Source: DATKMK01 sp035541895
Lineage (GTDB): Bacteria; Desulfobacterota; Binatia; HRBIN30; JACQVA1
NCBI GenBank assembly: GCA_035541895.1
Contig: DATKMK010000020.1
Span: 1 to 64,000, forward strand
Direction of reading: 5' to 3'
DNA: 64,000 bases
This document shows positions 50,084 through 57,890 of this stretch, one piece after another. A program made the position numbers and the translations under genes. The notes beneath the pieces were generated by a model. The model was not told where the DNA came from and searched no databases. It worked only from the letters and a program-made list of their open reading frames with translations. Every line of letters starts with the position of its first letter. Position 1 is the stretch's first letter.

Positions 50084-50100
50084 TCGGCCGACCGTGCGCA

Positions 50101-51336
50101 TCAGAACGTCCACTCGATCTGGCCAGTGTAAATCACGTCCGCTCGCAGACCGTCACGATTGAGCGGAAACTGGAAGTTACCCGACAACACGAACTGGCCG
50201 ATGGGGTTCACCTTGAACCCGACCGCCGACTGCAGAACGTCGTCGTTCACGCCGTCGCGCTTGTCGTCGTGGAACCCAAGGAAGTCCGCCGTGAGCGTCA
50301 GGCGTTTGACCACCAGGAGATCGGTCCCGGCGATCCATTGTGCCTGACTCACGTCCTTGCCGCTGCGGAACGCGTAGCCGAGATTGAGGTGGGGTGAGAC
50401 GCGCCCAAACGTCTTCGAAGCGATCAGCCATGGCGTAAATGTCACGTCGTGGAATCCCAGAAAATCGTCGGCATTGCCCGTCGGCACCGTGAGCACGCCG
50501 GCGGCGGCCACGTCCGCATAGCGCGTGTCAAGCAGATGCCACTTGCCGCGCAGAAACAAGTCGCCGGTGCCGGTGGCGGAGTCGTCGAACGAATCGACCG
50601 CACACTGATACGGGGCGTTGCTGCACAATTGGCCCGAGGCGGCGTCGAGCTTTCCGGCCGAGTTGGTCACGAACGCCGCGTGCGAGAAGCCGCTCGGCGT
50701 GATGACCGCGGTGGCGGTTGCGTTCATGCGCGCGCGGTTGACCGACAACGCGAGACTCACGTCGATGTCGTCGGTCACGCCGTACGCCGCGGTGAAGAAC
50801 AACAGGTCGAATCCGAGCGAAAGTTTGAGCGTCGTGTTCAACCGATCATTCTTGTATTGCTCGCGATCTCCCGGCGGCAGGCTGTTCAGCAAACTCTGCG
50901 AGATGGCGCTTTGCGAGAACACCAGGTGGTTCAGCGAGTTGCCTTCTAACGTGTCGAAGTCGATGCGCGTGTAGGAGACGCTGAGGGTGCCGACGTGCCG
51001 GCCGAGGGTTTGTGCGCGCTCGGCGAGGCTGGGGCCGAGACTTTGCGGCAGTCGCACGAACGTGTCGAGGTCGGGATCCCAGGCGAAGCGAAACGCGCCG
51101 CTCGCCGACGGGATCGGCGCCTGCGAACGGGCCGCGGCCAGCGCCGCGGACAGCGATCGAAATTGATCGGCAAAGTGCAGCGGTTGCGGCTCGGAGACAC
51201 CGGGCTGGATCGTGGTGCCGAGTTGGCCGCCGAACAAACCCGGGATCCGCTGATCGAGCGCTTGCCCGTGCGCGCGGTGGTTCGCCGCGAGCAGTGCGCC
51301 GATCAGCAGGACCACACGGACCAATCGTCCAGTCAT
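50101..51336 (-). CDS. Cassette 2 outer-membrane barrel
   Basis: 411 residues, paralogue of the 42434-43648 product with the same LDQRIPGLFGG start, ARSQAPIPSASGAFRF segment, FLGFHDVTFTPWLIASK and closing IYTGQIEWTF. Signal peptide ends near AHGQA. The ATG at 51336 overlaps the caspase stop at 51333-51335 (ATGA). Ends 17 bases from the end of the cassette 1 secreted gene, so the two cassettes abut head to tail. Confidence 0.8.
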   Translation of the reverse strand: MTGRLVRVVLLIGALLAANHRAHGQALDQRIPGLFGGQLGTTIQPGVSEPQPLHFADQFRSLSAALAAARSQAPIPSASGAFRFAWDPDLDTFVRLPQSLGPSLAERAQTLGRHVGTLSVSYTRIDFDTLEGNSLNHLVFSQSAISQSLLNSLPPGDREQYKNDRLNTTLKLSLGFDLLFFTAAYGVTDDIDVSLALSVNRARMNATATAVITPSGFSHAAFVTNSAGKLDAASGQLCSNAPYQCAVDSFDDSATGTGDLFLRGKWHLLDTRYADVAAAGVLTVPTGNADDFLGFHDVTFTPWLIASKTFGRVSPHLNLGYAFRSGKDVSQAQWIAGTDLLVVKRLTLTADFLGFHDDKRDGVNDDVLQSAVGFKVNPIGQFVLSGNFQFPLNRDGLRADVIYTGQIEWTF

Positions 51337-53228
51337 CGACGCTCCGCAATCTTCCACGCACCGCCGTCACGGACGAGGGTCTTGGTCAGGCGCACTTCGA
51401 CCCGTGTCGGCTTGTCGCTCTCGCGATCGACGAAACGGTCGCGGCGGGTGTACGACACGCTCACCCGATCGCCGAGATGCTCGATGGTGACGTCGGTGAT
51501 CTCGACCACCAGATCGACCGCGGAATCGAGATACGCCTGCAATGCGTCGCGCTGGCGGACCGAGAACGACACGTACAGGCTCGCCAAGCGGTCGAGATCC
51601 TTTTGTTCGTGGGCGCGGCGGTAGGCTTCGAGAAAGGCCGTTACGTCGGCGTCGCCGGCTGAGGGCGAGGGCTCAACGGCCAACGCGGTCGAATCGAACC
51701 ACCACCAGTGCCGCCAGCGATCCGCGCGCGAATGCGGCCCGCTCGCTGGCGAGGTCGCGTGCGGACGAGGGCGCGAGGACGGCTCGTCGACAACCCCTTC
51801 AGCCTCCAGCAGCAACCGGTAGGCGTTGACGCTGGTGTTGCTGGGATTTTGAATCGACTGCCCTTCTTCGACCGAAACCTCCACCGGCAGACGACGCAGC
51901 ATGTTGAGCACCAACCGCTTCTGCAGCGCGAAGAAGTCGTCGACCTGGCCCTCCACACTGTCCGAACTTTTCTCTACTCCGGTGGCGGTATCGATGATTT
52001 GGGCGTCGATGCGAATCGTATTGCCGACGACGTGAAACGAGCCGGTGAGGAGCGTCCCGATTCCCAGCCGCTGGGCGATCGCCAACTGATCGGGATGCCG
52101 CGGGTCGGCGTTGCGGTCGATCGCTTCCGGCGAGTAGACCCGGAGCGCCCGTACCTTGCTCAGCTCCGTGTTGAGGGCGATGCGGACGGCCTTGCCGATC
52201 CAATCGTTTTGCGGCTCGGCGCGCAAATCATGAAACTCCATCACCCCGATCGTGTTCACGCTGCGCGAGGCAACGGTCGGACCGCTCCGGACGTCGACCG
52301 TCGGTGTCGCCGGTGCAAGCGCGACGTTTGCCCCTGGTTTCACGGCCGCAAGGACGAGGTCGGTGCCTTCCATCTTGTGATACGGATGCTGACCGCCGCC
52401 GCTGAGACGCGGCACTTCGCGGGCCACGTAGCCGAACAGATCGGAGACGGTCAGCAAGCCGTCACCGTCGCTGTCGGCCGCGCCGTTCAATCCTTCCAGC
52501 AGTGCGTATGTGAATGCGCCATGCGCAAGGTCGGCGTTCTCCTTCGACTCTTCGCCCGGCTTGCTCGCGGCGAGCAGGAAGAAGCCTTCGCTCACCGACA
52601 GCCGTGCGCTCGAATCATCCGCCGGAAGCAAGCCGGACGTCGTGCGCAGCGCGCCGGCGTGACAGGTGTCGAGCATGAGCACCATCCCGCGAACGTTCCG
52701 GCGCACGACCCGGACCATCTCGTCGAAGTCAGACATTCGCAGGCCGGCGGTCACCAGGTTCTCGTCGTTTGCGTTGAAGGGAAGGAAGTAATAGCTGCGT
52801 GACGCGCGATCTTGCACTCCGTGACCGGCCAAGAAGATGACCACCACGTCGTCCGGACCTGCGTGAGCCAGGAACCTTTCGAAGCTGTCGAGGATGCTCT
52901 CGCGCGTGACTTCGGCGTTGGCCAAGATCAACGTGTTGATGTTCCCGTACAAGGACCGATTGCTTGGCCGCTCCAGGGCGCTCGCCACCGCGCGGGCGTC
53001 CGCGTCGGCGAATTGTAGGTCGAAGTCGGCCCGCTGATAGTGGCTGACGCCGATGGCCAGTACCCACAAGGTCGGTGTGCTGGCGATTGCTTCAGCGGCG
53101 ACGCGAGGCGGTGAGGCCGACCACCGAGTCAGCGTTCGACCGGAACGCGGTTGATGCAGTGCCCACACAGCGAGCGCGCTGATTGCGGCGCATCCGCCCA
53201 ACGTTGCAAGTTTTCCGGCCGCCGTCAT
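51333..53228 (-). CDS. Cassette 2 caspase-like protease with EF-hand, TolB-like and NTF2-like domains
   Basis: 631 residues with the same architecture as the cassette 1 protein. Anchor about 9-24; catalytic His136 (FLAGHGVQ) and Cys189 (MLDTCHAG); EF-hand loop DSDGDGLLTVSD (252-263). The TolB-like domain lies at about 325-455 and the NTF2-like tail ends TRVEVRLTKTLVRDGGAWKI. The longest shared blocks are LVTAGLRMSDFDEM, VRVVRRNVRG and HPYHKMEGTD. The linker before the tail has diverged. The start at 53228 (MTAAGK) aligns with the cassette 1 start (MTAGGR). Confidence 0.88.
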   Translation of the reverse strand: MTAAGKLATLGGCAAISALAVWALHQPRSGRTLTRWSASPPRVAAEAIASTPTLWVLAIGVSHYQRADFDLQFADADARAVASALERPSNRSLYGNINTLILANAEVTRESILDSFERFLAHAGPDDVVVIFLAGHGVQDRASRSYYFLPFNANDENLVTAGLRMSDFDEMVRVVRRNVRGMVLMLDTCHAGALRTTSGLLPADDSSARLSVSEGFFLLAASKPGEESKENADLAHGAFTYALLEGLNGAADSDGDGLLTVSDLFGYVAREVPRLSGGGQHPYHKMEGTDLVLAAVKPGANVALAPATPTVDVRSGPTVASRSVNTIGVMEFHDLRAEPQNDWIGKAVRIALNTELSKVRALRVYSPEAIDRNADPRHPDQLAIAQRLGIGTLLTGSFHVVGNTIRIDAQIIDTATGVEKSSDSVEGQVDDFFALQKRLVLNMLRRLPVEVSVEEGQSIQNPSNTSVNAYRLLLEAEGVVDEPSSRPRPHATSPASGPHSRADRWRHWWWFDSTALAVEPSPSAGDADVTAFLEAYRRAHEQKDLDRLASLYVSFSVRQRDALQAYLDSAVDLVVEITDVTIEHLGDRVSVSYTRRDRFVDRESDKPTRVEVRLTKTLVRDGGAWKIAERR

Positions 53229-53264
53229 CGCGTCACAGCCCGGCATTTTCACATGGGGGACACA

Positions 53265-53273
53265 GGTTGCAAC
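53265..53273. promoter_or_regulatory. Conserved GGTTGCAAC site in cassette 2 divergent promoter
   Basis: Identical nine bases to 45592-45600, 37 bases ahead of the caspase ATG. In the caspase direction GTTGCAACC is followed 13-14 bases later by an A-rich GTGAAAA, comparable to GCGAGAA in cassette 1. The 184-base divergent region otherwise shows little similarity between copies. Confidence 0.5.
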
Positions 53274-53412
53274 TCGTTCTGCATCATCCAGGGCGATGAC
53301 ACATACCCATCGCGTGCAGCAAACCGACGAACCACGGCATCTCCACCGGCAACAGGTGGCAGCGTATGCACGCACGCGATAGAGTACGTTCACAGCACGG
53401 CAAAGGAACCGG

Positions 53413-54384
53413 ATGCCGACATCGTCCAGCGACACGCGGGAAGCACTCGACCTCATTCGCCGCGCTTTGGCCGGCGAACCATCCGCCACGCTGGAATTTC
53501 AGCAGATCTACGGGGAACTCATCTACGGCTACCCGATTCGCGTCTACCGCCTGCCCGCGGACGAGGCGGGCGACTTCTACGTCTTTGCGTTCGACCAGGG
53601 ACGAATCTTCCGTCGCTTGCGCACATTCGAAGGTCGCGCGCCGCTGCGGGCCTATTTGCTCGGCTTTGTCCTCGACGATCTGGTGCTCGAATGGAAACGT
53701 GGGCAGCGCGAGATCGAGACCGTCCCGATCGAAAGCGTCGGCGAACTACCCGACGGCGGTGACACGATGAGAGGGTTCCGGAGTACGGCGGGCGGCGGGA
53801 ACACGACTGACCCACATCCCCCGATCGACCAGATCCTCGGGGATCTGGCCCCACCGAAGTCGGTGGTGATGAAACTGCTGTACATCGAAGATTGCGAGTT
53901 GAGCCCGTCCGAGATTCGGTATGTCGCGGAGGTGTCGGGCCGCAGCATCGCCGACGTGCTGCAGCAGGTCGAAGAATTGCGCGCGGTCGTGCGCGAGCGG
54001 GAAGCCGCCGTCAAACAAGAAGAGGACGCGTTGGAGACCGTCCAGGCATGGATCCAACTCTATCAGCGCCGCGTCCAGCGCGTGCAAGCCGATCTCGCCG
54101 AGTTGGCACCGAGTTCTCCGATCGCCACTCGGTTGCGCGAGGAGCAAAGCGACTTGGAACGAAAGATCGAGCGTCGGCGGCACCAACAGGAGAAGTTGCT
54201 GGCGCGGACGCGACGCCGCAAGGTCACGGCGCCGTACAAGCAGGTTGCCGCCATTCTCAATACGACGACCGGCAACGTCGGATCGCAAATCGCCCGGCTG
54301 CGACAAGAGCTGTCGGCGCTCCCGTCCATTCGGGGCGCGGTGGTCGATGCGGGAACATCAGATGACGAGCAACCCGAAGGATAG
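53413..54384 (+). CDS. Cassette 2 sigma-70 family (ECF-like) factor with two helix-turn-helix regions
   Basis: 323 residues; paralogue of the 45792-46679 product. Region 2 (YGELIYGYPIRVYRLP, FYVFAFDQGRIFRRLRTFEG, VLEWKRGQREIE), then an extra Gly/Asn/Pro-rich insert near 117-142 absent from copy 1. Next comes the first helix-turn-helix (VVMKLLYIEDCELSPSEI), a coiled coil (about 196-280) and the second helix-turn-helix (APYKQVAAILNTTTGNVGSQ). The C-terminal tail of about 25 residues is acidic. AAAGGA ahead of the ATG. Overlaps the anti-sigma gene by 23 bases. Confidence 0.78.
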   Translation: MPTSSSDTREALDLIRRALAGEPSATLEFQQIYGELIYGYPIRVYRLPADEAGDFYVFAFDQGRIFRRLRTFEGRAPLRAYLLGFVLDDLVLEWKRGQREIETVPIESVGELPDGGDTMRGFRSTAGGGNTTDPHPPIDQILGDLAPPKSVVMKLLYIEDCELSPSEIRYVAEVSGRSIADVLQQVEELRAVVREREAAVKQEEDALETVQAWIQLYQRRVQRVQADLAELAPSSPIATRLREEQSDLERKIERRRHQQEKLLARTRRRKVTAPYKQVAAILNTTTGNVGSQIARLRQELSALPSIRGAVVDAGTSDDEQPEG

Positions 54385-54973
54385 CGCTTGCCCGAGCGAT
54401 GAGCTGCTGGTGGGATATCTGACCGCCGACCTGGCGGCAGCCGAGCGCCAGCGATGTGAAGCGCATCTCCGCGAGTGTGACCGTTGTGTGATCACGGCGG
54501 CGATGGTCCAGCGTCGATTGCGGATCGGCGACGAAGTGCCCATCGCGATTCCCGACGCGATCGCCGCGCGGGTGCGCCCGCCGGTGCCAGTCGCATCGCC
54601 GGCCGCCGCACCCGTCACTCCTGCGCGGCGCTCCGACTGGGTCGCGGCCGTACGAGAGTGGGCGGGTTCGCTTGGCCGCCTGCCCATTCTCGTGCCCGCG
54701 GCCGTGGCCGCGGTTGCGGTGCTGTTGATTGTGTCACCACCACCCTCGACGACGCCGTCCGGCGGAAGTCGTGCCGTACCGGGTTCCTCCGCGACGCTGC
54801 GGGTGACGAGGCATCACGTTCCGGTGTACGAGCGGCCCAGCTCGCGCACTGCGGAAATCGCGAACCTCGATCGCGGGGAGTACGTGACCGTACGCGGGGA
54901 AGACCGAAACTGGTATCGGGTCGCGCTGCCGGACGGAAGAGAAGGCTGGGTTGAACGCGAGGCCTTCGAGTAG
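54362..54973 (+). CDS. Cassette 2 anti-sigma factor: zinc motif, membrane span, SH3 domain
   Basis: 203 residues. ZAS motif H-x3-C-x2-C (AHLRECDRC), a Pro/Ala linker, one membrane helix (about 104-122: LPILVPAAVAAVAVLLIV) and a C-terminal SH3 domain (VTRHHVPVYERPSSRTAEI, NWYRVALPDGREGWVE). Same plan as cassette 1, with the tail better conserved than the linker. Confidence 0.82.
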   Translation: MTSNPKDSACPSDELLVGYLTADLAAAERQRCEAHLRECDRCVITAAMVQRRLRIGDEVPIAIPDAIAARVRPPVPVASPAAAPVTPARRSDWVAAVREWAGSLGRLPILVPAAVAAVAVLLIVSPPPSTTPSGGSRAVPGSSATLRVTRHHVPVYERPSSRTAEIANLDRGEYVTVRGEDRNWYRVALPDGREGWVEREAFE

Positions 54974-54991
54974 CAGAGAGCGAAGCCGGCC

Positions 54992-56344
54992 ATGATCCGC
55001 AGTTTCGCCGCAGTCGCCGTGGTGTTTGCCGTTGTGTGCGGGCTGGCTGCGTCCGCGCGCGCTGAGGACTCGGAACGGCTTCGCTGCGGCCGAGCGCAGG
55101 TAAGCGAATTGGAGTCGGGCGACCGCGAATCGTACCAAATCAATCAGCCCAACGATCGCGTGGTCATCGACGCGATCGACATCTCCAATCGCTTGGGACT
55201 GCTGAAGCTCGCCGTTGCGGGCCAACCGGACACCGCCACGTGTAGCGGCGTGCTGTCGCTTGACGGTCCCAGCGGTGTCATCGAGGTTTCGGACTGCATT
55301 GTGAGCGACGACACGTCCGGTCAGTACACCGTCTCGATGAACGTCGCCTCTGATTCGCGCGGCAATTGCGGCACCGCGCTCTCGTGCGGGGTGCCGACTG
55401 CCGGGCAGTTGAGCGTAGCGGGCGAAGTCGATTCGTACGTGTTTGCCGCGAGCGGTGATGGGTCGTGGGTTGCGCTCTCATTGGCAAGCACGCCGGCCCC
55501 GCCACAGCGCTTGCGCATGCGGGTGTTCGATCCACAGGGTGTCCCGATTCCCGGCGCAGACACCTGCGACGGCACGGTATCAGTTCGCCCCGCCAACCCC
55601 GGTCGCTACACCGTGCTCGTGGGTGCGTGCGCGCAACCGGTGACTGGCCCGTACACGATTATGCGAGATACCGCCGATTGCTCAGTCTCGCTCGCGGTCG
55701 GTTCTGCCGCCGGAGCACCCGGCCAGCAGGTCTCAGTCAACGTGCTCCTGGACACTAACGGGCATCAAGTTGCGGGGACGGAAAATGATATCTCGTTCGA
55801 CCCCGACGCACCGATCGCGGCGAAAGCCAACGGAGCGCCGAATTGCACCGTGAACCCGCTGATCAACAAGGGCGCCACGACCTTCAGGTTTCAGCCCGCC
55901 GGCTGCGAAGTCGGCGATTGTGAAAGCGTGCATGCCCTGGTGTTCGCAATCGACAACAACGATCCGATCGATGACGAATCGATCCTCTATACGTGTCGGG
56001 TGAATCTCCCAGCGACCGGGTCTACCGAGAGCTTTCCCCTGTCATGCGCGAATGCGGTGGCCAGCACTCCAGACGGGGCTCGGCTGCCGTCGCAGTGTTC
56101 GTCGGGAATGGTCACGGCGAGCACGAATCCATGTCCCGGCGATTGCGACGGCAACGGCGCGGTGTCGGTCGCTGAGCTCGTCACCGCAGTGAACATCGCC
56201 CTCGGCTTCATCGATCCGTCGGAGTGTTCCGCGTTGGACACAAATCACGACGGACACGTTGGCGTCGAGGAGTTGGTGATGGCGGTCAATAGCGCGCTGG
56301 ACGGCTGCACCGCTACTACCACGTCCCAGGTCGGTCCGGGCTAG
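54992..56344 (+). CDS. Cassette 2 secreted protein: PPC-like domains, cohesin-like domain, dockerin-like EF-hands
   Basis: 450 residues. Signal peptide (ending ARA-ED), then two Cys-paired beta domains homologous to those of the cassette 1 product (LGLLKLAVAGQPDTATCSG, GVIEVSDC). Then comes a beta-sandwich (about 230-370: CSVSLAVGSAAGAPGQQVSV, FDPDAPI) that resembles a cohesin module. It ends with two EF-hand loops (CDGNGAVSVAELVTAVNIAL and DTNHDGHVGVEELVMAV), dockerin-like. It lacks the ELWxxDGT repeats of copy 1. The presence of both a cohesin-like and a dockerin-like part hints at self-assembly or pairing. Confidence 0.8.
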   Translation: MIRSFAAVAVVFAVVCGLAASARAEDSERLRCGRAQVSELESGDRESYQINQPNDRVVIDAIDISNRLGLLKLAVAGQPDTATCSGVLSLDGPSGVIEVSDCIVSDDTSGQYTVSMNVASDSRGNCGTALSCGVPTAGQLSVAGEVDSYVFAASGDGSWVALSLASTPAPPQRLRMRVFDPQGVPIPGADTCDGTVSVRPANPGRYTVLVGACAQPVTGPYTIMRDTADCSVSLAVGSAAGAPGQQVSVNVLLDTNGHQVAGTENDISFDPDAPIAAKANGAPNCTVNPLINKGATTFRFQPAGCEVGDCESVHALVFAIDNNDPIDDESILYTCRVNLPATGSTESFPLSCANAVASTPDGARLPSQCSSGMVTASTNPCPGDCDGNGAVSVAELVTAVNIALGFIDPSECSALDTNHDGHVGVEELVMAVNSALDGCTATTTSQVGPG

Positions 56345-56395
56345 TCTCAACTGCCGCGGAGTTTTGGATCGCTGGCCGTGCAGCGGCGGGACGGC

Positions 56396-56869
56396 TTAGG
56401 ATGCTTGCGCGACCGTGCGCGCGGGCTCGGCGCCAGCGGACTTCGCGCGAGCAATGATGCTCCACCGATTGCGATACACCGCGTAGCGGCCGCGATACGG
56501 TTTGCCCGCGCCGTGTAAGCTGAACGTCGGACCGGAAATCTCAGAGGCCGGAATCACGAAGATCTCATCGGCCGCGCGTCGTCGTTTGGCAACACACACG
56601 AACACGTCGCAGTACCGCTTGATCCAACGACCGTGACGATGGAAATTGAAGTTCCAACTCCGATAGTCGTAGGCGTAGCGCTTTCCCCCGACGATCACGG
56701 TATGGGCATAGCGTCCGGGATAAGCGATCCGCAGCGCCACTCGAACGCTTCCGTTGACGAGGAGGTCGTAGCCGTCCGCACGGCTGACCTCGCGAACTTC
56801 CAGGCCCATACGACGGAGCCGCGTTGCCGTCGCGGCACGCGCAAGTTGATGTTTCGATTGACGGTTCAT
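56396..56869 (-). CDS. Small protein with a weak nuclease-like pattern
   Basis: 157 residues, basic and rich in aromatic residues. HQLARAATATRLRRMGLEV then GYDLLVNGSVRVALRIAY recalls the opening of the PD-(D/E)xK group I intron-type family. There, a helix is followed by YDL and a V-x-V-K strand, but the Lys is Arg or missing here. The remainder (YDYRSWNFNFHRHGRW, CDVFVCVAKRRRA, FVIPASEI) fits that fold too. If related, it is catalytically doubtful. Start at 56869 (MNRQSK). It stands just past cassette 2. Confidence 0.5.
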   Translation of the reverse strand: MNRQSKHQLARAATATRLRRMGLEVREVSRADGYDLLVNGSVRVALRIAYPGRYAHTVIVGGKRYAYDYRSWNFNFHRHGRWIKRYCDVFVCVAKRRRAADEIFVIPASEISGPTFSLHGAGKPYRGRYAVYRNRWSIIARAKSAGAEPARTVAQAS

Positions 56870-57025
56870 GGTGCATGGCCGCCGACGCCGTGGGTATTTA
56901 CACCCTGGCTTCGCAACCTCCCGATCCAAAATTTTCCGCAGCCCAACGTCAGGGGAGTGGCGGTTGAGCTTACGTATAGCGGCCGCCCTGACCACTCGCA
57001 ATGGGCAACGCACGCGCCGGGATCG

Positions 57026-57820
57026 TCACTGCGAGGCTGGCAACGTCTCGGCGACGAAAAGGCGCTCGCGCTCGGTGTCGAACGGTCCGCTCCACTGGCT
57101 CCGATGGCACGGCGGGATGGGGCCCTCGGCCAGAAACCCTCCATCGGCAGCAATCACCGCCCGATAGCGTGATTGTTGCGGTCCGCCGATCCGTTCCACC
57201 TCGGTGCCCACGTCCATCAGCCATTCGCTATCGGCGCGCCAAGATTCGGCGGCATCGTCGTAGATCCAATCGCGCGCGTCGTACGAAATCCGACGCTCGC
57301 GGGAGCCAATTCCTTGATGCACGGTGGTGCTGTGCACGCGGACTTCGCGAACGCGATACGACCAACACGGACGCGGACCGTCGTCGGGCGGAAGCACACC
57401 AGGTTGCAGCGCCCGGATGTTCCAACGAAACTCGGCTTGCAGCCGCCGTCGATCTGGAGGCGAGAGCGGCAAGCGATCCAGCCGGCTCAAGATATCCTGA
57501 TAACGCGCCGGGTCGGTCTGCAGCGCGGTGCGCAGGACGGATACGGCCTCACCAATGTCGCCGGCCTGGACGGCCAGATCGGCCAGCTTCAGGTAGCGGT
57601 CCATCTCAGCGCGCTTGCCTCGCTCGGACGGCGGCGCGTCGCGAAACGCATGATCGATCAGCCAGCGTTGCTGGGTCATGGCATCATCGAATTGTCGCGC
57701 GGCCTCGGCCTGACGGACTCGCTCACGGTGTTTCTGCCATTCCGACGCGCACGACGGCAGGAGAAGCGGGAGGATTCCGAGGCCGATAATCTGAACGGTT
57801 CGCCGTACGGATCGCTGCAT
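57026..57820 (-). CDS. Lipoprotein of unknown function
   Basis: 264 residues. Signal peptide with lipobox LLPSC (Cys near 24), a helical TPR-like region (about 30-110) and a C-terminal beta region with RERRISYDARDWIYDD and PIPPCHRSQWSGPF. No family recognised. ATG at 57820 chosen because the signal peptide begins there. Divergent from rimO. Confidence 0.65.
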   Translation of the reverse strand: MQRSVRRTVQIIGLGILPLLLPSCASEWQKHRERVRQAEAARQFDDAMTQQRWLIDHAFRDAPPSERGKRAEMDRYLKLADLAVQAGDIGEAVSVLRTALQTDPARYQDILSRLDRLPLSPPDRRRLQAEFRWNIRALQPGVLPPDDGPRPCWSYRVREVRVHSTTVHQGIGSRERRISYDARDWIYDDAAESWRADSEWLMDVGTEVERIGGPQQSRYRAVIAADGGFLAEGPIPPCHRSQWSGPFDTERERLFVAETLPASQ

Positions 57821-57890
57821 AGACCGCTTATATCCAGTCGAAGGGCCGACGGAAATGCCGGGATTGCGCGGGCGACTGGTTATCACTACG

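Noticed and set aside
50084..50100. A terminator or boundary element between the two cassettes
   Set aside because: The 17-base gap has no inverted repeat, and no direct repeat marking a duplication joint was found at 42.43, 50.09 and 56.34 kb.
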